Source: Bedellia somnulentella
Lineage: Eukaryota; Arthropoda; Insecta; Lepidoptera; Bedelliidae
DNA length: 64,000 nt
NCBI GenBank assembly: GCA_963576735.1
Contig: OY755187.1
Span: 2,852,001 to 2,916,000 of the forward strand
Direction of reading: 5' to 3'
A model generated the notes under the pieces. The model was not told the DNA's origin. It did no database searches and saw nothing but the letters and a program-made list of their open reading frames with translations. The stretch's first letter is position 1. Each line of letters begins with the position of its first letter. The translations under genes were made by a program, and so were the position numbers. Shown piece after piece: positions 19,870 through 30,557 of this stretch.

Positions 19870-19960
19870 CTTATGACCATCATGCAAAGTTTCGTAGAGA
19901 TCGGTCCAGCTGTTTAGGAGGTGTGATGTTACAAGCGAAAAACAAAAATCATACTTCTGT
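19870..19960 (+). mobile_element. common insect transposon end motif
   Basis: Contains AAGTTTCGTAGAGATCGGTC and CAGCTGTTTAGGAGGTGTGA, a pattern seen near the ends of many insect interspersed repeats. It lies beside the 19641 inverted repeat and may belong to the same element. The family is not identified. Confidence 0.35.
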
Positions 19961-21219
19961 CCTTTATAATCCTATTTATGAAGCAAAAGCAAGCAAACAA
20001 AAGTATAGGCCCTAAACCGATTTTGTTATTGTTTTTTATATATTGGCCATTCGGCAGGCAAACCGATGTTTACATAATTATAATCATAATAAATTATAAT
20101 TTCTAGTTCTAGTGAATTAAAGTTATTTATATTTACATAAAGCAATGGATACAAACATTTATGCCATACCGCTCATAATCGATTCTCAGCCAAACCTAAA
20201 ATCGCTTGCCAGCACATTGTTCTATTTTCAAACATGTAACAATAGACGTTGGCGTTCCATTTCGGCGCACTATTGTCAAATGCGACGCTCTGATTGGTGC
20301 GGGGTTCACAATGCGCCACGCCTACAACAATGCCTATTGTAATGTTTCTGTGTGTGTAAGTCGTGTAGATATACGGTTCTATTGAATGAAAATTTAGATT
20401 CGAAATTTAAAAGGAATGTAATTGTTAGTTAGAGGTTATGATAATGTTGTATCATTGTTGTGTGTTGATGATCTTAAACAATTATCAATTTGTAGTTGTA
20501 AAGACAATGTACTGAAAATATCGCTTTGATTTCTTTAGCAGCGGATAAATTAGTTTAAAGATATATATTTGATTTCTATGGTCATCTGTTATATATTACC
20601 AAGTTTAATGAGTGTGAATGTAAAAAGGGTTAAATATCACATTTAAAATTCGAATTTACAAGCTTCTTTGGTCATGTAAAAAATAGAAATTTCATAGCCC
20701 AGTAAAAGTAACGTATAAACACTTATTTCCCTTTCAAAATAACTTACTTAGTAATTACTGTATATGCGATATATTTTGAAACTTCACATTTTAATACATC
20801 TTACGACAAAAAAAAGTCCAAAACGCATCTAAAAGCTAATCAACGATAAAAGCATTTACCTAAAAACCGTCCATTTCTGAATCTATTAAAAGTCGTAAAA
20901 GTCAATTCTTAAACTCATGGCCGCTCTTAAGTGGTGCAAATGGAAATGAGTGATTTTTTTTCGAAAGTAAAAGCTCCGTTTAAAAAACTAAATGAATGGA
21001 CATGATCAGGCTTAAAGAGGGTTTTAACAGGATACTTGGACGAAATATTGCGTTTCGGGACGATTTAAAAATGAACATTAGTCGGACTAATGGCTCCATT
21101 TGAGGGTCGCACTAGCAATATTTTAACGGTGAAATGTGTAAATGTTGTAAGTATATCTGTACTGCTTTATGGTTACACTTAGTTTGGTTAACTTAGATTT
21201 CACGAATGTTTTGCTGCGT
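19961..21219. other. AT-rich spacer with a GC-richer ATTGT/ACAAT patch
   Basis: No gene is supported. A 65-codon plus frame at 20145-20342 covers a GC-richer patch (20240-20342) that holds several ACAAT/ATTGT motifs and CGCCACGCC. It could be regulatory. No transcript feature is evident. Confidence 0.35.
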
Positions 21220-21458
21220 ACTTACATATACTCACGGCTATAAATCCCTTAAAGGGGTAGCCAGAGCTTTGGAATGAGAAATTCCTCAGCCACTTTTGGA
21301 AGTTGCGTGGGGAGAAGATGGTGAAATAAAGGTTTTTGGTGATGGGTCTCCAACCGCATCGCCCAAAACTCCCTTAAAAGCCCTAATACCGTTAGTCGCC
21401 TCTTACGTACACCTACCGGAAGAAATGGGGTGGTGCTATTCTAAGCCGGCACTACACA
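21220..21458 (-). mobile_element. SINE-A, subfamily A1/A4 mixed
   Basis: Near full length in reverse, from TACTTACATATACTCACGGC to GCCGGCACTACAC. The 3' end shows A4-like CCCTTAAAGGGGTAGCC and CTTTGGAATGAGAAATTCC, while the 5' half is A1-like. Confidence 0.9.
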
Positions 21459-21607
21459 TCATAGTTTTGTGTTAATGCGAATTAATAGCTTTTCATAATT
21501 ATAAGCAAAATGCAAGTTAATCATACAGAAAAGTGTTCTTACCGACGTTGAATGGAATAATAAAGGTTTCAAATTTCGCAATCACTTATTACTCATTATT
21601 AAGATAT

Positions 21608-21724
21608 TTCCAACAACCTTTTACTTTACAATCTTTTCCCCACTCAATTTTTTAAAAGTGGCTGAAGAATTTCTAATTCCTTAGCTCTGGCTACCTCTTC
21701 TAGGGATTTGAGCCGTGAGTATAA
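21608..21724 (+). mobile_element. SINE-A 3' half, 5'-truncated
   Basis: Runs from CCAACAACCTTTTACTTTAC to GGGATTTGAGCCGTGAGTAT. The tail repeat has been lost. Confidence 0.8.
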
Positions 21725-22060
21725 ACATTAATTTAGTTGCTTGCCAACATAACAATCCTTCTTAATATCTTTATCCAATTACAGCCGGCGAAACTGTATA
21801 TTTAAAATCACAGTCAATATTCAGCGTAACTAATAATTCTCTATACTATTCTTTTATGAGCATATGATATCACAAATGTCATACAGGCTGTTATCTAAAT
21901 GTCAGTAGTGAATGTCCTGTACTAGTCAAATGCCAGATTAACTGGATAAAGATTATCTTTGGAGATTAAGAAATGGTACTAATTACGAGTCAATTGATTT
22001 TAATACTCATTGGAATAAAATAATTGGTGATATCTTCTCTATTTAGCGGCTTAGTATAGG
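21725..22060. other. AT-rich spacer, nothing recognised
   Basis: No repeat or coding feature is visible. Confidence 0.4.
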
Positions 22061-22239
22061 GCATACATATACTTACGGCTGCGAATCCCTAGAATGGGTA
22101 GCCAGAGCTAAGGAATCAGAAATTCCTCAGCCACTTTTGGAAATTTTAGTGGGGAAAGATGGTAATATAAAGGTTGTTGGTGATGGATCTCCAACCACAT
22201 CGCCCAAAATCTCTTAAAAGCCCCAATACCGTTAGTCGG
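22061..22239 (-). mobile_element. SINE-A, subfamily A1, 5' end missing
   Basis: In reverse from CATACATATACTTACGGC to CCGTTAGTCGGC. It stops at the start of a TTAGTC repeat, and the CATTTCTTCCGG part is missing. Confidence 0.85.
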
Positions 22240-22258
22240 CTTAGTCTTAGTCTTAGTC
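22230..22258. repeat. TTAGTC microsatellite at a SINE junction
   Basis: Short tandem TTAGTC units (CTTAGTCTTAGTCTTAGTC) sit exactly between a truncated minus SINE-A and a plus SINE-A. They may have grown by slippage from the SINE's GTTAGTCG. Confidence 0.7.
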
Positions 22259-22499
22259 TAGCTTAGTGTCGGCTTAGAATAACACTACCCCATTTCTACC
22301 CGTGGGTGATCGTAAGAGGCGACTAAGGGTATAGGGGGTTTTTAAGTGATTTTTGAGTGACCCGTCACCAAAAACATTTATTATTACCATCTTTCCCCCA
22401 ATCAACTTCCAAAAGTGGCTGAGTAATTCCTCATTCCAAAGCTCTGGCTACCCCGTTAAGGGATTTATAGACGTGAGTATATGTATGTATGTATGTATG
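22259..22499 (+). mobile_element. SINE-A, subfamily A4
   Basis: A4 markers: AATAACACTACCCCATTTC, GTGGGTGATCGTAAGAGGCG, GACCCGTCACCAAAAACATT, CATTCCAAAGCTCTGGC and ACCCCGTTAAGGG. The tail has four ATGT units. Confidence 0.9.
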
Positions 22500-23307
22500 G
22501 CTCCAGAACCACCAATGAGCCTTGTTATATAACTCTTACCTCACTTTAGGCTTGTAACTATATTAATATTCAACCTAAAGTAGTACTCAAGAGACTAAAG
22601 TTTTAACATAATGTCTCTACAAAGACGCACAAATAATACGGCGTATGACAAACCATGTAAACAAGTACCTATATGAAGCCTCTGAACTTAAATTTAATAA
22701 CAACTTCCAAAATTAATGACGATTTTGAAGATCAAAAGGCTTAAAATTAGAAGGGAAGGCTTCGCAAATATTACACAACATGCCTTTGAGAGAGTGTTCT
22801 CAGAAACAATATGAGGATATGCTACTTTCAGCACCCGGGTTTCACTGTTTTATATTTTGTTACGTTTATGTCATTTTGTCATAATGTATCCCTTCAAGGT
22901 AAGTCGGTATTTTTTAAGAAGGTAGATATTTAGTGGGAAAAGCTTCCCTTGGAGTGGAGTAAAGGGTTCGAATCCGTATAAAACGAAACCGGTATTTTGT
23001 TACATAAGTGAATACTCATGAAGTGAATATGTATGAATGTCAAAGATTTCGGATGTGTGCATCGTGTCGCTTTCAGTGATAGATAAAAATTGCCTGATCA
23101 AAATGATATTTCTATATTGGTGCAATGGATACTTCTAAATGAGAATGCGTGACAGTAGTACTCTAGTGACATAGTACCTCTGCCTACCATCTAAAATATG
23201 CGGTATACACAATCTGTTTTCAGAACCTAAGTATATTGAATTCTTTCATTTCAGTATATTTTTAGTTTATTAACTACAAAGCCCACTTACCCCAAATTAG
23301 AACACAA
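22500..23307. other. AT-rich spacer, no gene
   Basis: A B-box-like GGGTTCGAATCC at about 22965 suggests a tRNA-SINE remnant, but nothing else supports it. CTTCAAGGTAAGTC at about 22891 is donor-like, without a good acceptor. Confidence 0.35.
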
Positions 23308-23430
23308 ATAGAGTATGAGAAGATTGATGGATGTCAACGAAGCTAGAGAGGTTTGCCAGGATCGTACGAACTAGCGATCGATGGTCTCTGCCTACCCCAA
23401 TGAGAACCAATGGCGTGACTATATGAATGT
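23308..23430 (+). mobile_element. LINE-C 3' end
   Basis: Contains GATTGATGGATGTCAACGAA, AGGTTTGCCAGGATCGTACG and CTCTGCCTACCCCAATGAGA. The tail is mutated (GGCGTGACTATATGAATGTG). Confidence 0.8.
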
Positions 23431-23539
23431 GTGTAGAACACTAAAACATACACTTATATATGTACAAATTTTAAACAAATCAAACCAAGACAGACAAACA
23501 GAACGTCTCAAAAACATTATATCGTAAAGCTAATGTAAA

Positions 23540-23561
23540 TATTCTTACACGTGTAAGAATA
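23540..23561. promoter_or_regulatory. 22-bp perfect palindrome centred on an E-box
   Basis: The 20 bases ATTCTTACACGTGTAAGAAT at 23541-23560 are self-complementary, and the next base pair also fits. The centre is CACGTG, bound by bHLH factors such as Myc/Max or CLK/CYC. Perfect symmetry suggests a dimer site, but occupancy is unknown. Confidence 0.4.
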
Positions 23562-24342
23562 ATAATATCTTGCTGAAATCACGTCAAGTTTATAAAGACG
23601 AATGCCGGTGGCAGAATGTGTGTGCTTTTATGTATAAATATAATGTGTGCGTGTGTGTGCGAACAGAGATGGGTGAAACAAGTCCTTTATTTGAGAAGGG
23701 GTAGAATACTAGTTGTTTAAAAGTATATATTATACTGGTTATATATAGGCATAAAAGCGAACTGAGTAAGTTTTTTGGGAGTAATTTTTTGAGATACAAA
23801 TGAACTGATTTCGGATGTTTTTACTGAAATAATAATTACATGTTGTCTTAGTTATTAAATCTGAATATAATCATTCAAAATCATGTTTTTTGATTAGTCT
23901 ATATATAAGATTTATTGTTTAAAGAATTTCACTAATTAATACAATAACTTAAGCATATATAATCTTAACCGCTTATTAAACTTCATCGAGGGAAAATATC
24001 GTATAATAAAAGAATATTTTCATTAGTTTGATAAAACTTAGTAGCTAAATTTATAAAGCTAAATTTAATTTTAAAACTAACTACAAGACTCTTCATCCTT
24101 ATTCATACAAAAAAAAAACTTAGTTACTTCTCAAAAAAAACTAAAAAAAACCATCAGTCCATACCAAAGGCCCTTCGAATAGGCATCAACCGCCAAAGCG
24201 CTACCTAATTGGTGTCCCTTACCGACAGACTATCTATATCGAGATCTCCGCTACGATTGTCACATCTTAACAGTTCTATAGACTCGACGCCATTTTAACA
24301 AATGGGCTTGCAGCGATGCTAATTGATCGGGAAATAACTTTG
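23562..24342. other. AT-rich spacer, nothing recognised
   Basis: Contains short A-rich runs. No gene or repeat copy is recognised. Confidence 0.4.
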
Positions 24343-24622
24343 TAGCTGTGTAGGGTTGGAATAGCATTATCCTGTTGATTTTTGAGAGGAGTGTTCGTAA
24401 GAGGCGACTAGTATTGGAGCTCTTAAGTGATTTTCGGGCAATGCGATTAGGAAACTAACACCTCTATTTTTAAGCGACTTCAAAAAAAGGAGTGATCTCA
24501 ATTCGACCGTATATTTTTACATTTCTCCCTTTAACTTCCAAAAGTGTCTCAAGGATTTAAGGTTGTCATTTTTTACTATCCTTTATTTAGGTTTATAGCC
24601 GTGAGCATATATATATATGTAA
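24343..24622 (+). mobile_element. SINE-A, old, with an inserted repeat fragment
   Basis: Degenerate SINE-A (CGTAAGAGGCGACTAG; TTATAGCCGTGAGCATAT). Its middle is interrupted at about 24473-24530 by AAGCGACTTCAAAAAAAGGA and TCAATTCGACCGTATATTT, a motif common in insect interspersed repeats. The insertion is younger than the SINE-A. Confidence 0.7.
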
Positions 24623-24884
24623 ATTCATAGGACCAAGTCTGGGTTTGATAGTAAATAAAAAAGATTAATTAATTATGCAACGTTACAAAAATCAAAACCT
24701 TGAGGCGTCACAAACCCTACTCAAACTCCTCCAAAGCCTCCAAGATCAACGCTAATGTTCTTAAGTAAAACAACCATCAGCAAACAAAACCAGAAAACCA
24801 ATCATCTAATTGCTTCGGAGGCTTCGGAGGAAACCCTGAGGTATCGAAGTTCCGAGTCGATAATCTTCATTAGGACAGACAAAG

Positions 24885-24922
24885 GGGAGGGGGACCTCCC
24901 TACAGGGAGGGCCTTCCCTCCC
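24885..24922. repeat. two adjacent GC hairpins
   Basis: GGGAGG-GGGA-CCTCCC (24885-24900) and GGGAGGG-CCTT-CCCTCCC (24905-24922) are two perfect stems of 6 and 7 bp, each with a 4-nt loop. They are striking in AT-rich DNA. The G runs on each strand could instead form quadruplexes. Confidence 0.6.
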
Positions 24923-25300
24923 GAAGAATGCAACTTAATATGGCTCGTTTTTATCTGAATGTATAGTTTTTTATGTTGAATTTGGATATGTTGTGTTTGA
25001 TAGGAGAGAAGAATTAATTTGGCTACTGTGAGATATACAACTTGAAAATTAACGATAGCTTTTCAGGCAATTAAGTAGATGACTCCCTAATTATTCTCAT
25101 GCCTTAAACACTCAAAAGGGTAAATCAGAGCTTAAGCTAAAAACATAAGCTTTTTTAAATCCTTAGTACATTTAACACCACCCGGTGTCTTAGAAAAATA
25201 TCATCAATAACTTAAGAGGGTAGACAATTTGACCCATTTACAAGAGGGCGCAAGCGTACATGCTACCCCCTCACCCCTCGTGTGTGGCATTATCTCAGCA

Positions 25301-25330
25301 CCCCAACACCCCAACCACCCCTTTCACCCC
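25301..25330 (-). other. G-quadruplex motif (minus strand)
   Basis: The plus strand has four CCCC tracts at 25301, 25309, 25318 and 25327 with loops of 4, 5 and 5 nt. The minus strand therefore fits the canonical G4 pattern with four-layer tracts. Two more C tracts lie just upstream (25266-25277). Confidence 0.75.
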
Positions 25331-25626
25331 AGTGCCACAAGGAAGGCTCTCTTGATTACAAATTGAGAGGACTATTGATGTTGTTCTGTTTTTGTTGCGC
25401 CATCATTTTGATAATGCCGTATTTTTTTACTTCCTTTTTAATTGTAATGGATACCTACAGAAATTTATTTGAAAGACTTAGTATGACGTTTTTACATTAC
25501 ACATGTCTATTTTGTGTGTGTGCTATTGTGATTGTGTTTCAGAAAAGGGTAGACAGGACTTCAGATAAAACTTTAAGAAATAATTATTTAGGCCATAGGA
25601 AGTTTTGGGATCATAAAGAGGAGCTT

Positions 25627-25858
25627 TGCCGTGTAGTGTCGGCTTAGAATAACACTACCCCATTTCTACCCGTGGGTGATCGTAAGAGGCGACTAACGGT
25701 ATTGGGGCTTTTTAAGGGATTTTTGGGCGATGCGGTTGGAGACCCATCACAAACAACCTTTATTCTACCATCTTTTCCTCACTCAACTTCCAAAAGTGGC
25801 TGAGGAATTTCTTTTTCCTTAGCTCTGGCTACCCCTTCTAGGGATTTATAGCCGCGAG

Positions 25859-25892
<34 letters not shown>
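25627..25892 (+). mobile_element. SINE-A, A4/A1 mosaic with long TA tail
   Basis: The 5' end is A4 (AATAACACTACCCCATTTC; GTGGGTGATCG). From GACTAACGGTATTGGGG onward it is A1. The tail has expanded to about ten TA units followed by TGTATGTATG. Confidence 0.92.
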
Positions 25893-26077
25893 GAATTAAT
25901 TTTAATCGGGTAGTTTAATGTGTTTCTGTGTTTTATAACATTTAAATAGCACAATACACTCTCTTCTCTGGTCTAGAAATTACGTAACTCAGCGATTTGG
26001 TCATACAAAACTGACTTATCCAATTTGTTGTACAAAAACTATCATCTTAACCTTTTATACGACGACGATCATTTCAC
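25893..26077. other. AT-rich spacer
   Basis: Nothing recognised. Confidence 0.4.
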
Positions 26078-26150
26078 TTGTTTACTTTCAAAAGTGACTG
26101 AGATATCTTTTATTTTGTAGCTTTGTTACTCCTGAAATTTGCGAATGTAG
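26078..26150 (+). mobile_element. possible SINE-A 3' remnant
   Basis: Weak match to the SINE-A 3' half (TTTCAAAAGTGACTGAGATA; GTAGCTTTGTTACTCC). Old. Confidence 0.4.
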
Positions 26151-26225
26151 CCTAGGTATTTTATATTATAAAGAATAATATGATATACAATTTTAAAGTA
26201 ATTTCGTCAGATATATATTATAATT

Positions 26226-26472
26226 GCTGTGTAGTGTCGGCTTAGAATGGCACTACCCTATTCTGCCGGTGGGTGTACGTAAGAGGCGACTAGCGGTATT
26301 GGGGCTTTTAAGGGATTTTTGGGCGATGCGGTTGGAGACCCATCACCAACAATCTTTATTTTACCATCTTTTCCCCACTCAACTTCCAAAAGTGGCTGAG
26401 AAATTTCTTTTTTCTTAGCTCTGGCTACCCCTTCTAGGGATTTATAGCCGTGAGTATATGTATGTATGTATG
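26226..26472 (+). mobile_element. SINE-A, subfamily A1
   Basis: Near consensus (GTGTAGTGTCGGCTTAGAAT; GGATTTTTGGGCGATGCGG; CTTCTAGGGATTTATAGCC) with an ATGTATGTATG tail. Low divergence suggests a young copy. Confidence 0.92.
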
Positions 26473-26859
26473 AACTATAAAGTAATGAAATTTTTCAAAG
26501 TAATCCGAGATATATTATAATTTGTGGTCTGTACGTTTGATAATATAATGGACTAAAGATAAATTACACTTGGTCATAATTTTAAAATAAATGGCATAGT
26601 TCCAATAGACTTGTTGTCCAGAAATTGATCAATTATTCATTACTTAGCAAACAAGCGATAAATTTATCAGATTGCTTAATTATTTTCTATGACATTCTAT
26701 TATGAAATCAAGGTGTCAATAAATTCCTATTAATCTGTACGGGCAAAAAACTAAACGGTGCTCTTTTTGTCATTACAGTTAACATGAAGAGACAAATAAT
26801 TACATAAACCGGTTCAATATTTGAATATCAAAATGCAAGTGTCATGTTTCTCGAATGGC
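26473..26859. other. AT-rich spacer
   Basis: No repeat or gene is recognised. Confidence 0.4.
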
Positions 26860-27660
26860 TCGGTGGGAAAGTCCGTTGTCACGAACAACAATAGCCAATA
26901 GGAACAATCGGCGGCACACAATAGACCGTTTTCTTTAGCCACGCCTTGCCGACACAATGGCACAATAACACGCCCTGTTAAACCCGAAGAAAATTTTCTC
27001 TACAAACACAAAATGTGTAACGATTGTATCGACTTTTTAAACGCCCTCATAGATTCTCGCGCACACCCACCTGAGCGCCTTTTTGCAGTGTGCGAACTTT
27101 ACGTTTCACAATGGCAGGCTATTCACCGCGACGCACACTGCAAGCCGCGCGCGACCGCTGGGCGGGGCCTAGAGCGAGACCGCGGCTCGTCTAGGCGGAG
27201 AATAATAGGCGAGACCGAGACGCAAATACGCGGCCCACTCACACACACATGTAACGTTAGACAGGGATGGGTTTACCGTCTTTGTATAGATTTCGCGGAA
27301 TGGAAGCTGTTTTTTTCCGAAGACAATTGATTTTACATGTAATTAGAAAAGCTATAGCTTCACTTTTGTATCTAAGACTTTGGTATTGTCGTATAAGTTA
27401 AGGTTTTAAAGTAAAAAAGGTGAATGTAATTCAGATATGGTATGTATGAGGCTATGAAGGACGGCATTGTTAACAGGGCAGTGACATTGTGTTGGTGCGT
27501 CCTTGTCGCTCGCTGCGGGGGCGGGGGGTGTATTGTAGCGCGCGCGTATTGTCGACTCTCTTCGATCTCCCAGCATTGTGTGTTCGCTGGGCGCGCGCGA
27601 CCGACGTGCATTTCAACACAAAAATCAAATCACGAATTTGATCGCGTAAACGTTATTTTA
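26860..27660. promoter_or_regulatory. CpG-rich island, possible promoter or first-exon region
   Basis: About 800 bp of clearly GC- and CpG-rich DNA in AT-rich surroundings, with several GCGCGCG runs (near 27148, 27539 and 27590). It has clusters of ACAAT (five between 26888 and 26966) and ATTGT (five between 27466 and 27579), the core of SOX/HMG sites. Two open frames (27013-27330 plus; 27442-27723 plus) have no recognised domain and are expected in GC-rich DNA. No repeat copy lies inside. Promoter function is inferred. Confidence 0.4.
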
Positions 27661-28375
27661 CAATCGACAGCTTTCGGCTCCTGTTTCCACTTTTGTGTTC
27701 TCGGATTGTTAATTTTGTGTTGATTTATTTGTGTTTCTATTTTGTTGAGTTTTGAACTGGTTTTAATTTGAATAAACTGTGGAATATTATGCCAAAGAAT
27801 AGTTGTGATTGGACATTTCCTGTGGTTAAGTTATGTTTATTTTGAGTGGATATTGACTGAATATCTTGCAATTTCCACTTGCTGATTTTTGATTATAGCA
27901 TTTCAAAAGCAGTAGGAACGATGAAAACTGATAGAAAGGTATGACAATCTTCTATTTTAAGAGATATTAACGCTTCCGCATAACACCGGCAATTTTAAAT
28001 GTTTAAATTTATTTTGTTTCTTTTCTATTTTAATCTCTTGTAGTTCTTCCTTGACTTCAATCTTGACATTTCAGTAGGATAATACCTGTGATGATAAATT
28101 GTGGGTATTTGTGTATAATTAATCGTAACGTGACGAAAATCGTAAGCAATGACCTACATTTTTTCTGTGAAAATCTCTGTGTAGTATTATGTTATGATTT
28201 AGCGCAAAATTTTGTCCTAATGTAATCATTTTTTGTTTGTGAGTTTGTTACGATTATTATAATGTGATAAACTACTATTTAAATTAGTTTAGTTTAGAAA
28301 TATAAAAACCGAGGTATTTTTGTTTAAAAGTTATAACTTTACGATATAAATTGAAAAAAAAAACACCTTTATAAA
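27661..28375. other. AT-rich flank with a donor-like ATG context
   Basis: At 27921 an ATG starts six codons (MKTDRK) that run straight into AAG|GTATGA at 27939, so a small first coding exon behind the CpG-rich island is possible. Very weak alone. The rest shows nothing. Confidence 0.15.
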
Positions 28376-28490
28376 AACATACATATATTCACGGCTATAA
28401 AGTCATAGTCATAGCTAAAAAATAAGAAATGGTTCAGACACTTTGGTAGTTAAGAGATAAAAAATATTGTAAAATAAAGGTTTTTGATTA
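28376..28490 (-). mobile_element. SINE-A, degenerate
   Basis: The reverse 3' end is clear (ACATACATATATTCACGGCT), and AAAATAAAGGTTTTTGAT matches further in. The middle is altered. Confidence 0.5.
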
Positions 28491-28899
28491 TTTAAAGTTA
28501 TTGTGATTCTATTTTGTAATACATAATAAGCTAAATTTTTGAGTTTATTATATAGTAAAAATTATTAAGTTCACGTTTTGTTAGATTATCAAATTTTAAT
28601 TACAAAACATAAAATAAAAACTACAGACTATTACTAGACTACTATATAAGACATATCCTTTTTTAGTTAGTACTGTAGTTTTTTAGTTACTTTTAGAAGT
28701 GATATTTTATTCGTGACGCATAAGAAAAATATATATATAAAAGACGATGAGAATTGATAGGGAAGTACGAAAAACTAAAAATTAAAGATTATTTCAAATG
28801 CAATTGAAAATAAATGACATTGTATTGAGCGCAAATACCTTATTTATTTAACGAGAGAGGGTGGATTTTGAGAACCAACCTGTGCCGCGACGCTAAGAG
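28491..28899. other. AT-rich spacer
   Basis: No feature recognised. Confidence 0.4.
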
Positions 28900-29023
28900 C
28901 TAGAAAATTGGTTCAGGTATCAAATTGAAGGTTTCCATCTAAAGTTTATTTCATCTGGATTAGTTAAATTGTAAACAATTTATGTAGTCTACGCGGACGT
29001 AGTCGCGGAAAAAAGTTAGTATG
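28900..29023 (+). mobile_element. transposon end with CGCGGACGTAGTCGCGG signature
   Basis: Contains TTCATCTGGATTAG and ACGCGGACGTAGTCGCGG followed by AAAAAAGTTAGT, a terminal signature common in lepidopteran interspersed repeats. The rest of the element is not visible and the family is not certain. Confidence 0.45.
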
Positions 29024-29069
29024 GAATTAAACGAAGACAGTGGTTGCAGTAACTATAATGTATTCATAA

Positions 29070-29124
29070 AATAATAGCTTCTAAGAGTTAGAAACTCCTC
29101 AGCCACTTTCGGATGTTGAATAGA
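29070..29124 (-). mobile_element. SINE-A 3' fragment
   Basis: GAGTTAGAAACTCCTCAGCC and CCACTTTCGGATGTTGAA match the reverse SINE-A. The tail side is missing. It lies next to two fuller copies. Confidence 0.55.
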
Positions 29125-29127
29125 TAC

Positions 29128-29383
29128 ATTCATACATATACTACATACATACATACATATACTCACGGCTATAAATTCCAAGAAGGGGCAGCCGGAGCTA
29201 AGGAATTGGAAATTCCTCAGCCACTTTTGGAAAGTTGAATGGGGAAAAGATGGTAAAATAAAGATTGTTGGGGTTGGGTCTTCAACCGCATCGCCCAAAA
29301 ATCCCCCAATACCGTTAGTCGCCTCTTACGTACACCTACCGGAAGAAATGGGGTAGTGCTATTTTAAGCCGACACTACACAGC
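29128..29383 (-). mobile_element. SINE-A, subfamily A1
   Basis: Full-length reverse copy from a long TACATACATACATACATATA tail to ACACTACACAGC, with A1 markers and a small deletion after CAAAAATCCC. Confidence 0.92.
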
Positions 29384-29384
29384 A

Positions 29385-29626
29385 GTCATACATATACTCA
29401 CGACCATAAATCCCAAAAAGCAATAGCCAGAACTTAAGAGCTCAAAGCTCTTCAGCTACATTTGGAAGTTGATAGGGGCAAGATGGTAGAAATTAAGTAT
29501 TTTTGGTAATAGGTCTCCAACCGCATCGCCCAAAAACAACTTAATAAGCCACATACTCTAAGTCGCCTATTACGACACCCGTGGGTAGAAAGGTGTAGTG
29601 ATATTCTAAGCCGGCACTACCACGGC
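29385..29626 (-). mobile_element. SINE-A, subfamily A2
   Basis: Reverse A2 copy (ACACCCGTGGGTAGAAAGG; GCCGGCACTACCACGG) directly behind the A1 copy, making a run of three minus-strand SINE-A pieces. Confidence 0.88.
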
Positions 29627-29879
29627 AAATGTTTATTAGAGGTAAAATGTGTGAAAATATGGTTAGCCATTTCTTACTAGCTTAAGTTTTTCCTGTTATC
29701 ATGTCGTTCCATTATTTACTAATTCTTATTAATTGCCGGAATATATAAATTTTGTTCTCATAAGGGTAAACAGAAACAGAGTTTACAAGATGTTGCCAAA
29801 CCTCTCGCTCATTTTTCCATCATCCATATATTATTTTGATTTGATCCAAAAAGTGAATCTTCTATATTCAACTATCAAA

Positions 29880-29992
29880 ACTACTTATTCTCACGCCCAT
29901 TAATTTACATTGGGGTAGGCAGAGGCTATCGACGGGCATCTGGCACGATGCTGACAGTTCTCTCTTGCTATTTCACACGAATTTTCTTCTCA
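29880..29992 (-). mobile_element. LINE-C 3' end, diverged
   Basis: CATTGGGGTAGGCAGAGGCT and GACAGTTCTCTCTTGCT match the reverse LINE-C coding end. The tail is eroded to ACTACTTATTCTCACG. Confidence 0.75.
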
Positions 29993-30557
29993 TCTTTACA
30001 GCGGACCTCATTTGTAAAAACATTTTCAAGTCTTCTAACTGCTTTATTTATCAATATTCATTCTTTATTAATATATGAATATTGAAAATGTGTTTGAGTT
30101 AAACGAAATATTATATTTTAATACACCAATTTAAAAAAGAAAAAGAAAAGTAAAGAGAGATTTTTATTTGTTGCTGACTAACAAAAAAATACACAGAACA
30201 TATACAGAAATTACAAAAACAGTACAAAATTGATTTTAAAAAGTAAAATAAACAAAATAAAACAAACAAATAAAACAAAAATTGATCATGGCTTACGTCA
30301 GCAACAAAAGAGCACCTTAACATGATCAGATTGAATAAATAGGACCTGCCAATTTCAGGAACTGCTGACACACCTTTGATTACTTAATTTGCAATGATTT
30401 TGTAATATTATTTGTAATATTATTTTAAATCTGCTTTGTCAAATCGATATTGTCCTTGCCAGCCAGTCAAATGATGAATTAATCAAGTTACTTGTCGGTA
30501 TAATAGTAATTCATTCTAAGGCAAACCTTTTATCATTATGATGCATACAGATCTGAC
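29993..30557. other. AT-rich spacer
   Basis: No repeat is recognised. A hydrophobic 86-codon minus frame at 30111-30371 is built of TTT/TTA-rich codons and looks like chance. Confidence 0.4.

Noticed and set aside
22880..22910. Recursive splice site CTTCAAG|GTAAGT
   Set aside because: AAG is a poor acceptor and the pyrimidine tract is weak.
24755..24958. 67-codon plus frame over the GC hairpins
   Set aside because: Low-complexity origin and no motif.
25282..25647. 121-codon plus frame
   Set aside because: It runs through C-rich low-complexity DNA and ends inside a SINE-A. No motif.
25860..25885. TA microsatellite as an independent feature
   Set aside because: It is an expansion within the SINE-A tail.
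27013..27723. Two open frames in the CpG-rich island
   Set aside because: Stops are rare in GC-rich DNA. The residues show no domain.
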